Positions 43,992-53,345 of a DNA stretch of 64,000 nt are shown one piece after another (within the stretch, counting starts at the first letter, position 1; every line of letters starts with the position of its first letter). This DNA comes from Bradyrhizobium sp. Lineage in GTDB: Bacteria; Pseudomonadota; Alphaproteobacteria; Rhizobiales; Xanthobacteraceae. The translations under genes and the position numbers were made by a program. The stretch is from contig JAQGKC010000200.1 of assembly GCA_028290305.1 (NCBI GenBank), positions 24,568-88,567 of the forward strand, written 5' to 3'. Under the pieces are notes generated by a model. That model saw nothing but the letters and a program-made list of their open reading frames with translations. It searched no databases and was not told where the DNA came from.

Positions 43992-45616
43992 TCGGCCGCC
44001 TCCGCGTAGGCCGCAGCGGCGTGCGGACGAAACGACGTCCAGACCTCGTCAAGTCCACCGCTCGTGATGTAATGCCGCTGCCGGTCGTCCTGATCGGGGA
44101 AATCGTCGCGCCGATGCATGCCGCGGCTTTCCGAGCGCGCAAGCGCACTGCGATACATCCATCGCGCCGTCGCCAGCATGGCCGCACCCTCCCGTGCCCG
44201 CAGCAGATCGGACCCGGTTGCGGCATCCGCACTGGAAGCTTCAGCCCACAGCGCGTCGAGCCGCTGCAGCGACCCGCTGAGACGTCCCGCCTCCCGGAAG
44301 TAATTCAGTTCATAGGGAAAGACTTCGTCCCGGACGGCTCGCGTCAAATCCGCCGGATTAAACGGCCGATGGGAGCGCTCCCGAAGAGCGACGGTACCGG
44401 CACGCGACAAGGACCGCCTTGTTGCCCGGCCAATCTGGCTGGCATAGTCGGCGGCACCCTGCCCTGCCCAACTGCCTGACGACATCGCCCACGCCGCGTT
44501 GTGACTGCCGCCGCCGGTAAATCCGCCGCAGATCAGTTCTCGCGTTGCCGCATCGCCCGCCGCGTAAAGGCCCGGCACGCTGGTTGCGCAATCGTCATTG
44601 ACGATGCGAAGTCCGCCGGTGCCGCGCACGGTGCCCTCAAGCCGCAGCGTTAGCGGGAAGCGATCGGTGAAGGGATCGATGCCGGTCCGATCGAAAGGCA
44701 GGAAGAAATTCGGCTGCGACGCGCGCATATGTTGCTGCACATCGCTGTCGGCCTTGTCGAGCCGGGCGTAGACCGGCCCCTGCAGCAGCGCGCGGGCGAT
44801 GGCCGACCTTCCACCCTTCGAGGCTGCGCCGGGAACGACGCTGCCATCTTCGTAGGAGAAGGTTGCCCAGCCAAAGAACAAGGTCTTGGTTACCGAGCCG
44901 AACGCGGTCGAGATCGCGTAAGGATTCGAAAACTCCATGCTGGTGAATTCGGCGCCGGCCTCGGCCGCCATCAGGTAGCCGTCGCCGGTCAACACGTTCG
45001 ATCCCAGTGTCTTGCTAAGAAACGCGCAGCCCCCGGTTGCGATCACGACGGCCTTGGCGCGCACGGTCCATCGATCGTGCTTCTGGCGCCGCTCGCCGGC
45101 GGCGCCTGCGACGGCACCGTCCTCGTCGACCAGCAGCTCGAGCGCCGGACTGTGATCAAGGATGGTGACACCGGCCTGCTTGGTGCGCTTGCGCATCAGC
45201 CGCATATATTCCGGCCCCTGCAGCGAGTTGCGCTGGGATTTTCCGTTGCCGTCGACCGGATAGGGATAACCCCAGTCGGCCAACTGATTGCTCCGATCGT
45301 AGGTGCGATCGAGCACACGGGCCATCCAGCGGCGGTCCTGAAGATAGCCGCCCATCTTCTCGCGATTGGCCATCGCAGCCTCGCGAAGCATCGGATCCGG
45401 ATCGACGTACCAAACGCCCGTTCCGGCCGCGGCCGTCGCACCGGACGTCCCGCAGAATCCCTTGTCGGCAAGGACGACGCGCGCGTCGCGCTCGGCCGCA
45501 CCGATGGCAGCCCATGTCCCTGCCGGACCGCCGCCGATCACCAGAACATCCGCGTCGAACTCAACAGATCCGGTCGCCGACGATATCCTTTCGGGGCGGA
45601 TGGATCGATTTGCCAT
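43988..45616 (-). CDS. FAD flavoprotein of the fumarate reductase/AprA family
   Basis: A 542-residue enzyme. The FAD fold is DVLVIGGGPAGTWAAIGAAERDARVVLADKG (GxGxxG 28-33), followed by CGTSGATAAAGTG, RAKAVVIATGGCAF, LYAAGDAATRELICGGFTGGGSHNAAWAMSSG and the family tail SRGMHRRDDFPDQDD. No signal peptide or membrane anchor. It heads a six-gene operon with a ferredoxin, metN, metI, an LLM monooxygenase and metQ, so it probably performs a redox step on the imported sulfur compound. AprA-like, FrdA-like or a new specificity cannot be separated by eye. Confidence 0.88.
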   Translation of the reverse strand: MANRSIRPERISSATGSVEFDADVLVIGGGPAGTWAAIGAAERDARVVLADKGFCGTSGATAAAGTGVWYVDPDPMLREAAMANREKMGGYLQDRRWMARVLDRTYDRSNQLADWGYPYPVDGNGKSQRNSLQGPEYMRLMRKRTKQAGVTILDHSPALELLVDEDGAVAGAAGERRQKHDRWTVRAKAVVIATGGCAFLSKTLGSNVLTGDGYLMAAEAGAEFTSMEFSNPYAISTAFGSVTKTLFFGWATFSYEDGSVVPGAASKGGRSAIARALLQGPVYARLDKADSDVQQHMRASQPNFFLPFDRTGIDPFTDRFPLTLRLEGTVRGTGGLRIVNDDCATSVPGLYAAGDAATRELICGGFTGGGSHNAAWAMSSGSWAGQGAADYASQIGRATRRSLSRAGTVALRERSHRPFNPADLTRAVRDEVFPYELNYFREAGRLSGSLQRLDALWAEASSADAATGSDLLRAREGAAMLATARWMYRSALARSESRGMHRRDDFPDQDDRQRHYITSGGLDEVWTSFRPHAAAAYAEAAE

Positions 45617-45931
45617 GAACTATTTCTCCGCCGAGCTGTTCGCGGCTGGATCAGGCCGCACTATCATCGTCGCGCGACGCAGCATTACTGGCAATTTCAG
45701 ATATTCGCGGAGAATTGGACGAAGCTTTCCCTGCTGCCCCGCCGCAAAGAAGATTCGTGTGGTGACACACACGACATTTTCTATTGGCACTCAACTCGAC
45801 ACAGACTTGCGGAGTTTGCGTGCGTGTAGAGACGAATTTTTCTTTCTTGTTCTAGAAGCTGCCGTTTGTTTCCTTGATCGTCGCAACGCGATATCTCGCT
45901 TGCTGCGATATCCTCAAGCCGGAATCCCATC
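45617..45931. other. Divergent promoter region
   Basis: 315 bp between the flavoprotein operon and an LLM monooxygenase. It becomes AT-rich around 45820-45860, which fits a rightward promoter. No gene or strong inverted repeat was seen. Confidence 0.4.
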
Positions 45932-47272
45932 ATGGCGCCACGTCAACTGCACCTGAACGTCAATCTTCTGCACTCCGGTGTCTACGCGTCGGCATGGCGG
46001 CTACCCGAGAGCGACCCGCGCGCATGTTTCGATGTCGGTCATTACGTGCGTGTGGCGCAGATCGCCGAGCGCGGCAAGCTCGATGCAATCTTTCTTGCCG
46101 ATACGCCGGCCGTCACGGACCGAATTGATTACCGTCCGTTCCTCTCGATGGAGCCGACCATCGTGCTGGCGACGGTCGCTGCCTCTACCACGCATATCGG
46201 CCTGATCGCCACGGCATCGACGACCTACAATGAGCCGTACAACATCGCCCGGCGGTTCGCGACGCTGGATCTTGCCAGCGGAGGTCGCGCCGGTTGGAAC
46301 GCAGTCACCACGGCCGATGCGGCAGCGAGCCGCAATTTCGGCCTGCCTGCCGTTCTCGAACACAAAGCGCGCTACGATCGCGCCAAGGAATTCGCAGAAG
46401 TCGTTCATGCGCTCTGGGACAGCTGGGAAGACGACACGTTCGTCGGCGACAAGGCCTCAGCCAGATTCGTGGATACGTCAAAAGTCCATCCGATTAACCA
46501 CCGCGGCACGTATTATTCGGTAGCGGGCCCGCTGAATGTGCCGCGCTCGCCGCAGGGACGTCCCGTCACCGTGCAGGCCGGCGGATCGAGCGATGGCCGG
46601 GATCTCGCAGCCGCCCAGGCGGATGCCGTTTTCACGCTCGCGCAGACGATCGAGGAAGGCGCGGCCTATGCGCGCGACCTGCGAGCAAGAGCTGCCGCCT
46701 ACGGCAGGTCGGGCGAATCCATCGTTATTCTGCCGGGACTCGCGACGGTGATCGGCAGCACCGAGGCTGAAGCAAAACGGCGGCAGGACGAATTGTGGGA
46801 GCTCGTGCCCATCGAATACAGCCTCGCCCGCCTGGCAAACACGCTGCAGATCGATCCGGCGCTGCTCGAACTCGATAAGCCCCTGCCCGATCCGTTGCCG
46901 CTGCCCGCCAACGCCAATCACACCATGTTCCAGGGCACCGTGAACCTGGCCCGCCGCGGAAACCTGACCGTACGTCAACTGTTGCGGGCGCTCGGCGGCG
47001 GCGTCGGCCACCGCATCATCGTCGGGACGCCCGAGTCGACCGCCGACGACATCGAGGCCTGGTTCAGAGCCGGCGCCGCCGACGGCTTCAATCTGATGCC
47101 GGATGCGCTTCCAACGGGGCTCGAGGTTTTCGTCGAAACGGTGGTACCGATCCTGCAAAGCCGCGGCCTGTTCCGCAAGGAATATAGCGGCTCGACGCTA
47201 CGCGACCATTTCGACCTTCCGCGACCGGCGAGCCGCTTTGCCAAACGGACCCCGGCGGCCGCATCCGCGTAG
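45932..47272 (+). CDS. LLM flavin-dependent monooxygenase (NtaA/SnaA/DszA group), copy 3
   Basis: A 446-residue enzyme: LHLNVNLLHSGVYASAWRLPESD; RGKLDAIFLADTPA; FATLDLASGGRAGWNAVTTADAAASRNFG; VQAGGSSDGRDLAAAQADAVF. It belongs to a subgroup shared with copy 4 (61193) and different from copies 1 and 2 (opening LNVNLLHSG rather than LNAFNM). Probably oxidises an organosulfur compound with FMNH2. Transcribed alone, convergent with the SsuD-like gene (10 bp between stops). Confidence 0.92.
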   Translation: MAPRQLHLNVNLLHSGVYASAWRLPESDPRACFDVGHYVRVAQIAERGKLDAIFLADTPAVTDRIDYRPFLSMEPTIVLATVAASTTHIGLIATASTTYNEPYNIARRFATLDLASGGRAGWNAVTTADAAASRNFGLPAVLEHKARYDRAKEFAEVVHALWDSWEDDTFVGDKASARFVDTSKVHPINHRGTYYSVAGPLNVPRSPQGRPVTVQAGGSSDGRDLAAAQADAVFTLAQTIEEGAAYARDLRARAAAYGRSGESIVILPGLATVIGSTEAEAKRRQDELWELVPIEYSLARLANTLQIDPALLELDKPLPDPLPLPANANHTMFQGTVNLARRGNLTVRQLLRALGGGVGHRIIVGTPESTADDIEAWFRAGAADGFNLMPDALPTGLEVFVETVVPILQSRGLFRKEYSGSTLRDHFDLPRPASRFAKRTPAAASA

Positions 47273-47282
47273 GGATCCCTCG

Positions 47283-48389
47283 TCAGCGCCGACCCAGCTG
47301 CAGTCCCTCCGGCCGTTCGGATCTGTCGGCGGGCGACCCGGATTGCGCCTGTCGCACGCGCGGGATCACCTCCTGCGCAAAGCGCTCCATCTCCGCCTCG
47401 AACGGCTGGAATTGCAGAATGAACAGTTCGATCCCGGCGGCGTGGAAGGCAAGAATGCGCGCCGCTACCTCGTCGTAACTGCCGACCAGCCCGGCCGCCG
47501 TTCCACCGTTGCTGCCCACGCGTGGTGTCTTCTGCATCGTCTGCATCATCACGACCTTGGGATCGGTGTTCTGTTTCTGGATCGCCTTCATCGGCGCGTC
47601 CTTTGCCGCCAGGTCCAACAGCCGCTCGTGGGCGGCGGTGGCCTGTTCATTGGTGTCCCGCGCGATAACGAAGGCGGAAAGGCCGAAACGAAGCGGCCGA
47701 GAATGGCGCGGCCGCGCCGCGACGTTGGCAATCAGGCCTGCGACGTCCTCAAGAGGCTGGCCGTTGATGAACCACACATCGCCATGATCGGCGACCAGCG
47801 CGCGCGCCGGCTCGGATTCGCCGCCGACATAGATCAGCGGGCGCGGCCGGTAGAGATCCTTGGGCCTGAGCGCGTAGTCCTGCACATCGAAATGTTCGCC
47901 TTTGTATGTGAGGCGTTCACCCTGCATCAGGCGCGATACGACCGAGATCCATTCCTGGCCATAAGCGTAGCGCGCGTCGTGCTCCGGGAAACCGATGCCG
48001 GCCCTCTCTAGCTCCGGACGATTCCAGGCGTTGACCAGATTGATCGCGAACCGGCCGCGGCTGATGTTCTCGATTTGAAGCGCCATCTTGGCCAGCACCA
48101 CCGGGTGATACAAATACGGCTTGATGGCAGCAATGATCTCGATCCGGCTGGTCAAGGCCGCAAGTGCTGCCGCCGAACTCCACGCTTCAAGCTGATCGAG
48201 ATCCTCCTGATGAGGATTGATGGTGTGCTGAGCGATCAGTGTCGAATCGTAACCAAGCCGCTCGGCGGCGAGCACTAGATCGCGATTGCGTTCCCATGAC
48301 GCGTCATAGGGCTCTTCGGGATCCTGATGCGCAGCGCGCGACCCGTGGACCAAGGCCCAAATGCCAAATCGAAGGGGCAATGCTGTCAT
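47283..48389 (-). CDS. LLM monooxygenase, SsuD/SfnG-like
   Basis: A 368-residue FMNH2-dependent monooxygenase of the alkanesulfonate class: RFGIWALVHGSRAAHQDPEEPYDASWERNRDLVLAAERLGYDS; IEIIAAIKPYLYHPVVLAKMALQIENISRGRFAINLVNAW; IYVGGESEPARALVADHGDVWF. Length and motifs fit the enzymes that cleave alkanesulfonates or dimethylsulfone/methanesulfonate to sulfite. The MQTMQKTPRVGSNGGTAAGLVG segment is the flexible active-site lid region. It is transcribed alone from a 363-bp divergent region shared with the ssuCBA operon, supporting a sulfonate role. Confidence 0.9.
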   Translation of the reverse strand: MTALPLRFGIWALVHGSRAAHQDPEEPYDASWERNRDLVLAAERLGYDSTLIAQHTINPHQEDLDQLEAWSSAAALAALTSRIEIIAAIKPYLYHPVVLAKMALQIENISRGRFAINLVNAWNRPELERAGIGFPEHDARYAYGQEWISVVSRLMQGERLTYKGEHFDVQDYALRPKDLYRPRPLIYVGGESEPARALVADHGDVWFINGQPLEDVAGLIANVAARPRHSRPLRFGLSAFVIARDTNEQATAAHERLLDLAAKDAPMKAIQKQNTDPKVVMMQTMQKTPRVGSNGGTAAGLVGSYDEVAARILAFHAAGIELFILQFQPFEAEMERFAQEVIPRVRQAQSGSPADRSERPEGLQLGRR

Positions 48390-48752
48390 CTGCGTTCTCT
48401 CTTCGGATCGTTCGCGTTATTTGTTTCAGCAAAAGCTAAAGTGTTGTTGCCAAAGCGCACCGATAGATCAAGTACATCTGACCGAAAAATCGGCAATGAA
48501 ACATTGAAAGACATTCCTTGCCGTCTTTGGCTTGCAAAGAAATCAGAACACTCCGGAACGAATGACAATTGAAATACCGGTCTATTTCTGTCCGGCCCAA
48601 TTCGTGTGAGAGTTTAGGTCGTGTGATCGAGGCTTCCGTTGATGCGGCGCATCGCTGATCGAGCGATAGCTGGCGCGCGTTCCGCGCGACGTCCCGACGT
48701 TCGTTGCATTCATAGAGGCGACACAAAGCTCGATCGATCAAGGAATACGCTC
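48390..48752. other. Divergent promoter region
   Basis: 363 bp between the SsuD-like gene and the first ssuCBA operon, AT-rich at 48410-48600. A sulfur-responsive control site would be expected here but none was recognised by eye. Confidence 0.4.
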
Positions 48753-49619
48753 TTGAGCAACCTCGAACAGACCGCGGCGAATGTCGAATTTGATCAGCCT
48801 CAGCGCGCCGATGAATCTGCCTCCTCGTCGGACAAACCGGGCCTGACGATCGGCCGCCACGGCTTGCAGGCTCTCTCCTGGCTCGCACCGGTTACGCTTG
48901 TGGTCATATGGGAACTCCTTGCTCGGGCCGGATGGCTGTCGCCGCAAGTGCTGCCGGCTCCAAGCAAGGTCATCCAAACGGCGATCAGGCTGGCGACGAC
49001 CGATAGCCTGCTGAACGATCTCGGGATCAGCCTGCTACGGGCCGCGGTTGGTTTTGCGATCGGCGGCAGTGTGGGCTTTACACTCGGGATCCTGGTTGGG
49101 TTTTCGCGTATCGCGGAGGCCGCCATCGACCGCAGCGTCCAGATGATCCGCGCCATTCCGTTTATCGCATCGCTGCCGCTGGTGATCGTATGGCTCGGCG
49201 TCGGCGAGGCGGAAAAGATATTTCTCGTCGCGCTCGGCGTTACTTTTCCGATCTACATCAACACCACCCTTGGGATTCGGCAGGTCGACCCGAAGCTGAT
49301 CGAACTTGGACGCGTTCAGGGGCTGAGCTCGCTGCAATTGATCCGCCGGATCGTTCTCCCGGGAGCCTTGCCGTCGATCCTCACCGGTATTCGTTATGCG
49401 CTCGCGACGGCGTGGCTTGCGCTGGTCGTGGCTGAAACCATCGGGGCGCAGTCCGGGATCGGCTTCCTGGCGATGGATGCGCGCGAATTCCTGCGCACCG
49501 ATGTAATCGTGCTGACGATCGTGATTTACGCGTTGATCGGCGTCGCCGCCGACGCGATTGCCCGTCTGCTCGAACGGCGTCTGCTCGCCTGGCATCCCAA
49601 CTACGGAGCCGCGCGATGA
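48753..49619 (+). CDS. SsuC-like ABC permease (first set)
   Basis: A 288-residue permease. TTG 48753 is preferred because AAGGA lies about 8 bases before it; open frame extends to 48639 without a site. A cytoplasmic N-terminus of ~50 residues is followed by about six membrane segments (SWLAPVTLVVIWELLARAGWLSPQVLPAPSKV is the SsuC/TauC entry). The EAA loop reads ELGRVQGLSSLQLIRRIVLPGALPSIL. It starts the operon ssuC-ssuB-ssuA-DszC-like-flavin reductase-serine acetyltransferase. Stop and ssuB start overlap (ATGA). Confidence 0.92.
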   Translation: MSNLEQTAANVEFDQPQRADESASSSDKPGLTIGRHGLQALSWLAPVTLVVIWELLARAGWLSPQVLPAPSKVIQTAIRLATTDSLLNDLGISLLRAAVGFAIGGSVGFTLGILVGFSRIAEAAIDRSVQMIRAIPFIASLPLVIVWLGVGEAEKIFLVALGVTFPIYINTTLGIRQVDPKLIELGRVQGLSSLQLIRRIVLPGALPSILTGIRYALATAWLALVVAETIGAQSGIGFLAMDAREFLRTDVIVLTIVIYALIGVAADAIARLLERRLLAWHPNYGAAR

Positions 49620-50347
49620 CCTTCCATGTCTCGCCACCTCTGTCGTCTTCGACCGCCTCCTCACCCGCCGTGGTCGTCACCAATCTCCGCCGCGTTTACG
49701 GTAACCGGGTGGTGATCGAAAATCTTGGTCTGCGTATCGAGCGAGGAGAATTCGTCGCGCTGCTCGGGGAAAGCGGATGCGGAAAGACCACGTTGCTACG
49801 GGCCCTGGCCGGCCTCGATCCGATCCAGGGCGGCCGCATCGTGGCGCCGCGTCGGCCGGCCGTGGTGTTTCAGGAGCACCGGTTGCTGCCTTGGGACAAT
49901 CTCTGGCGAAACGTATCGCTTGGACCGCAACATCCGGATGCGCGCGAGCGCGCCGGCGCTGCGTTGGCCGAGGTTGGGCTCGGCGACCGGCTCGATGATT
50001 GGCCACGCAATTTGTCCGGAGGACAAGCCCAGCGCGTCGCATTGGCTCGTGCCCTGGTGCAGCAGCCTGAGCTTTTGCTTCTGGATGAGCCATTCGCGGC
50101 GCTCGACGCGCTCACCCGCATCCGCATGCATGAGCTCGTCCGCGTACTGGTCGCCAACCACCGGCCGGGCGTGTTGCTGGTGACCCACGATGTCGACGAG
50201 GCCATCGCGCTGGCCGACCGCATCCTGGTGATGCGAGACGGCAGGATTGCCTTTGAACACCGAACCAATGGTGAAGGTTCGACCTCCATTGCGCGCGCCG
50301 ACCTCCTTGCGGAGCTTGGCGTACTGGCGTCTCCCATCCCCGCCTAA
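49616..50347 (+). CDS. SsuB-like ABC ATPase (first set)
   Basis: A 243-residue ATPase. Walker A GESGCGKT, Q-loop FQEHRLLPWDNLWRNV (typical of SsuB/TauB), LSGGQAQR, Walker B LLLLDEPFAALD and THDVDEAI. It energises the SsuC-like permease whose gene overlaps it by 4 bases; the binding protein follows after 21 bp. Imports sulfonates or sulfate esters judging by family and neighbours. Confidence 0.94.
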   Translation: MTFHVSPPLSSSTASSPAVVVTNLRRVYGNRVVIENLGLRIERGEFVALLGESGCGKTTLLRALAGLDPIQGGRIVAPRRPAVVFQEHRLLPWDNLWRNVSLGPQHPDARERAGAALAEVGLGDRLDDWPRNLSGGQAQRVALARALVQQPELLLLDEPFAALDALTRIRMHELVRVLVANHRPGVLLVTHDVDEAIALADRILVMRDGRIAFEHRTNGEGSTSIARADLLAELGVLASPIPA

Positions 50348-50368
50348 ATCTCCCGGAAGGATCCATTC

Positions 50369-51373
50369 ATGTCTGATTTCTCCTTTGGCAGGCCATCCCG
50401 TCGCGGCTTTCTCGGCACCGCAGCCCTCGGTATCGGCACCCTCGCCGGACTGGATTTGAGCGTGCCGGCATGGTCGGCCGCAGGCCGCACCACGGACACG
50501 GTTCGTCTGACTTGGGGCCTCAGCGGCCTCAACCTCATCGCCAAAGAGCGCGGAGAGTTCGAAAAGGTTTTGGCCAAAGACGGCATCAAGGTCGGATGGC
50601 TCGGGCCGTTCCCAAACCACGCGCCCACTTTGCAGGCCGTGACTGGCGGCAGTGCCGATTTCAGCTTCGGCGGCAGCACTACGCCAGCGCTGGCTGCCAT
50701 CATCGCCGGCTCGCCGCTGGTGTTCACCCAGTTCGTGGTCTACGAGCCGCGCACCACCGCGATTATCGCCAAGGACGATTCCGGTATCAACAGGATTGAG
50801 GACCTCGTTGGAAAATCAGTCGCGGTAAACCGTTCAGGCCTTGGTGAATTCCTGCTGGTCGCGGCTCTGGAAAAGCACAAGATCGAGCGTTCCGCGGTAA
50901 AGTTCGTCTATCTCAATCCGCCGGACGCCGCGCCCGCGCTTGCGTCCGGAAAAGTCGATGCGTGGTCGATGTGGAGCCCCGGCGTCGATATCGCCCGGCT
51001 GGAATACAAAGCTCACGATCTATTTCTCGAAGGCCGCGATCTCGATTTCCAGATCGACTACACATCCTATCTGACCACCCGCAAATTCGCGACCGACAAT
51101 CCGGCATTGGTCCGCGCGGTCAACGACGCCTTCCGCGCCGAGGGCAAGTGGATCTCGGAAAACAGCAGGGACGCTGAATACATCGCGCAGAAGGCCGGAA
51201 AATACAGCGACCAGGTGCGTGACCGATTCATCGCGATGGACCGCAAATACCGCTATTTCCCGGCCAATGACGAGAACTTCATTGCCGAACTGCAGAGAGC
51301 GGCGGATTGGCTGGTTGCACGCAAGGTTTTGCCGGAGCCGGTCAAGATAACCGATCACCTGGCGCAACTTTAG
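50369..51373 (+). CDS. SsuA-like sulfonate binding protein, Tat-type signal
   Basis: A 334-residue receptor. The N-terminus has a twin-arginine motif (SRRGFLGTAALGIGTLAGLDLSVPAWSA), so export is probably by Tat rather than Sec, unlike the other receptors here. Body: TWGLSGLNLIAKERGEFEKVLAKDGIKVGWLG; GGSADFSFGGSTTPALAAIIAGSPLVF; NRIEDLVGKSVAVNRSGLGEFLLVAAL; GKVDAWSMWSPGV. It serves the SsuBC pair just upstream and stands before the DszC-like monooxygenase (65 bp). Confidence 0.93.
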   Translation: MSDFSFGRPSRRGFLGTAALGIGTLAGLDLSVPAWSAAGRTTDTVRLTWGLSGLNLIAKERGEFEKVLAKDGIKVGWLGPFPNHAPTLQAVTGGSADFSFGGSTTPALAAIIAGSPLVFTQFVVYEPRTTAIIAKDDSGINRIEDLVGKSVAVNRSGLGEFLLVAALEKHKIERSAVKFVYLNPPDAAPALASGKVDAWSMWSPGVDIARLEYKAHDLFLEGRDLDFQIDYTSYLTTRKFATDNPALVRAVNDAFRAEGKWISENSRDAEYIAQKAGKYSDQVRDRFIAMDRKYRYFPANDENFIAELQRAADWLVARKVLPEPVKITDHLAQL

Positions 51374-51438
51374 CCGCAACTTCACCCTCGGCACGATCAA
51401 GCACACCGCCATTCGCATCCTTCCATCGGGGTCAAACA

Positions 51439-52668
51439 ATGAACCAGCCTGTATCCGCTCTGTCCCTGGAGCCCTCGCATCGGCTCGATCCTCGTTCGCC
51501 GCGGCTCGAGGCACTGCTGAACCGTATCGCCGAAGGAGCGAGCGAGCGCGAGCGCGAGCGCATTCTTCCCTATGAAGCTGTCGACCTCATTCGCCGGGCC
51601 CGGCTCGGCGCATTGCGGTTGCCTACACAGGCCGGCGGCGCCGGCAGTACAATTCGCGAATTATTCGAGGTCGTCATCCGCCTTGGCGAGGCCGATGCCA
51701 ATGTCGCGCATATCCTGCGCAATCACTTCAGCGTGGTCGAACGGCTGGTGCGGTTTCCCCGCAACAATCAGAGCCGGCAGTGGCAGAAAGCCGTCGCCGA
51801 TGGCGCCATTATCGGGCTGGCAACGACGGAGCTGGAGACGCCGAAGGTCGGTGACGTCAAGCCGAACACGACGCTGACGCACGACGGCGACAACTATCTG
51901 CTCAACGGCACGAAGTACTACAGCACCGGCACGTTGTATTCGGACTATGTCCTTGTGCGTGTGGCCGACACGTCCGGCGCGACCGGGGCGACGCTGATCC
52001 CGGTGAAGCGGGAGGGCATTGAACTGGTCGATGACTGGGATGGACTGGGACAGCGGCTAACGGCGACCGGAACCACGCATTTCCGCAACGTTCGAGTCAA
52101 GCATCAGGAAGTCGTGTTCGACGCCCCCGATGTCGGCTACGGCGTCCCCTACTCGAACACGTTTGCCCAGCTTTTCCTGACCGCGATCAATGCCGGCATT
52201 GCGCGGGCCATCCTGCATGACGCCGCCGCCCTCGTGCGTTCCCGCCAGCGAACATTCTACTACGCTCCGAGCGAGATCCCGACTGAAGATCCGTTGCTGC
52301 AGCAGACCGTCGGGCAAATCGCCGCCGGTGCGTTTGCTGCAGAGACCGTCGTCCTTGCGGCGGCCGAAGCGCTCGATGTCGCCACCGACGCGTTTCATGC
52401 CGGCGCGGAAAATGCCATCGAAGCCGCCCACAACGCCGCGCTTCTATCCGCCAAGGCCAAGATCGTCGCCGACGAGTTTGCCATTCGCGGCGGCAGCCTG
52501 CTGTTCGACGTCGGTGGCGCCTCCGCCACCAAGAAAGTGACCAATTTCGATCGCCACTGGCGCAATGCGCGGACTTTGTCCTCGCACAATCCGACCACCT
52601 TCAAGGCCCGATCGATCGGGCAATACGAAATCAGCGGCACGCCGCTGCCGGCCAAGGGGTTCTTCTGA
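51439..52668 (+). CDS. DszC/SfnB-like flavin monooxygenase (acyl-CoA dehydrogenase fold)
   Basis: A 409-residue protein of the acyl-CoA dehydrogenase superfamily: RLGALRLPTQAGGAGSTIRELFEVVIRLGEADANVAHILRNHF; GLATTELETPKVGDVKPNTTLTHDGDNYLLNGTKYYSTG; then the C-terminal four-helix bundle with FAIRGGSLLFDVGGASATKKVTNFDRHWRNARTLSSHNP. The HWRNARTLSSHNP tail is typical of the reduced-flavin monooxygenase branch (DszC, SfnB) rather than true acyl-CoA dehydrogenases. It probably oxygenates sulfur in an imported compound with flavin from the reductase gene 65 bp downstream. Confidence 0.9.
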   Translation: MNQPVSALSLEPSHRLDPRSPRLEALLNRIAEGASERERERILPYEAVDLIRRARLGALRLPTQAGGAGSTIRELFEVVIRLGEADANVAHILRNHFSVVERLVRFPRNNQSRQWQKAVADGAIIGLATTELETPKVGDVKPNTTLTHDGDNYLLNGTKYYSTGTLYSDYVLVRVADTSGATGATLIPVKREGIELVDDWDGLGQRLTATGTTHFRNVRVKHQEVVFDAPDVGYGVPYSNTFAQLFLTAINAGIARAILHDAAALVRSRQRTFYYAPSEIPTEDPLLQQTVGQIAAGAFAAETVVLAAAEALDVATDAFHAGAENAIEAAHNAALLSAKAKIVADEFAIRGGSLLFDVGGASATKKVTNFDRHWRNARTLSSHNPTTFKARSIGQYEISGTPLPAKGFF

Positions 52669-52733
52669 CGGTTAGGCCACTTGCCTGCCCCGCCAATGAC
52701 GAGCCTCGATGGCACGCGATGAAAGAGAGACAG

Positions 52734-53306
52734 ATGAGCAAGTCCGACATTCATCTCGTCAACGACACCGGTGAAATCGAGCGCCAGTTTCGTTCCGTCA
52801 TGCGCCGCCTTGCCGGCGGCGTCAGCATCATCACCGCCGGCAAGGGTGACGATATCACGGGCATGACGGTCACCTCGCTCACCTCCCTGAGTGCCGCCCC
52901 TCCGCGGCTGCTGGTAAGCATCAACAAGCAGGCGTCGTCGTTCGGTTTGATCGAGCGCTATCGAGTGTTCGGGGTCAACATTCTGGGATCGGACCAGCAA
53001 GAGCTCGCGACCCGCTTCAGTAATAGCAAACTGAAAGGCAAGGAGCGTTTTGAAGGCGCCGAATGGTTCCCTGGTTCATCGGGGGTGCCGCTACTCGGGC
53101 AGTCCCTGGCGACCGTCGAGTGTCAGGTCGAGGAGATCATCGAGCGGCATTCCCACGGGATTGTGGTCGGCCGCCTGTTGAGCTTCGACCTGTCGCATCG
53201 CTTGTCGGGGCTGGTCTACTGGAACGGCCAATATATCGAAATCGACCACGACACCGATCTGGATCGCCTTGCCGAAGTGAGTATTCCTTTGGCGCAAGTA
53301 CGGTGA
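52734..53306 (+). CDS. Flavin reductase (HpaC/DszD-type FMN reductase)
   Basis: A 190-residue split-barrel flavin reductase: FRSVMRRLAGGVSIITAGKGDDITGMTVTSLTSLSAAPPRLLVSINKQASSF; FGVNILGSDQQELATRFS; GRLLSFDLSHRLSGLVYWNGQY. ATG 52734 follows GAGAGA; ATG 52719 is an alternative. It uses NAD(P)H to make FMNH2 or FADH2 for the two-component monooxygenases, directly the DszC-like enzyme before it and probably the five LLM enzymes, since no other reductase of this kind is in the window. Confidence 0.93.
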   Translation: MSKSDIHLVNDTGEIERQFRSVMRRLAGGVSIITAGKGDDITGMTVTSLTSLSAAPPRLLVSINKQASSFGLIERYRVFGVNILGSDQQELATRFSNSKLKGKERFEGAEWFPGSSGVPLLGQSLATVECQVEEIIERHSHGIVVGRLLSFDLSHRLSGLVYWNGQYIEIDHDTDLDRLAEVSIPLAQVR

Positions 53307-53345
53307 GTAAACGGCCACGCAAAGGAGCTGACAAGGCGAAGCACA

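Noticed and set aside
43671..45616. Reading the flavoprotein/ferredoxin pair as true dissimilatory AprBA
   Set aside because: No sat, dsr, qmo or sox genes in the window, and the neighbours are organosulfur importers and monooxygenases; only family-level similarity is claimed.
44729..45829. 366-codon forward frame
   Set aside because: Antisense to the AprA/FrdA-type flavoprotein; no family match.
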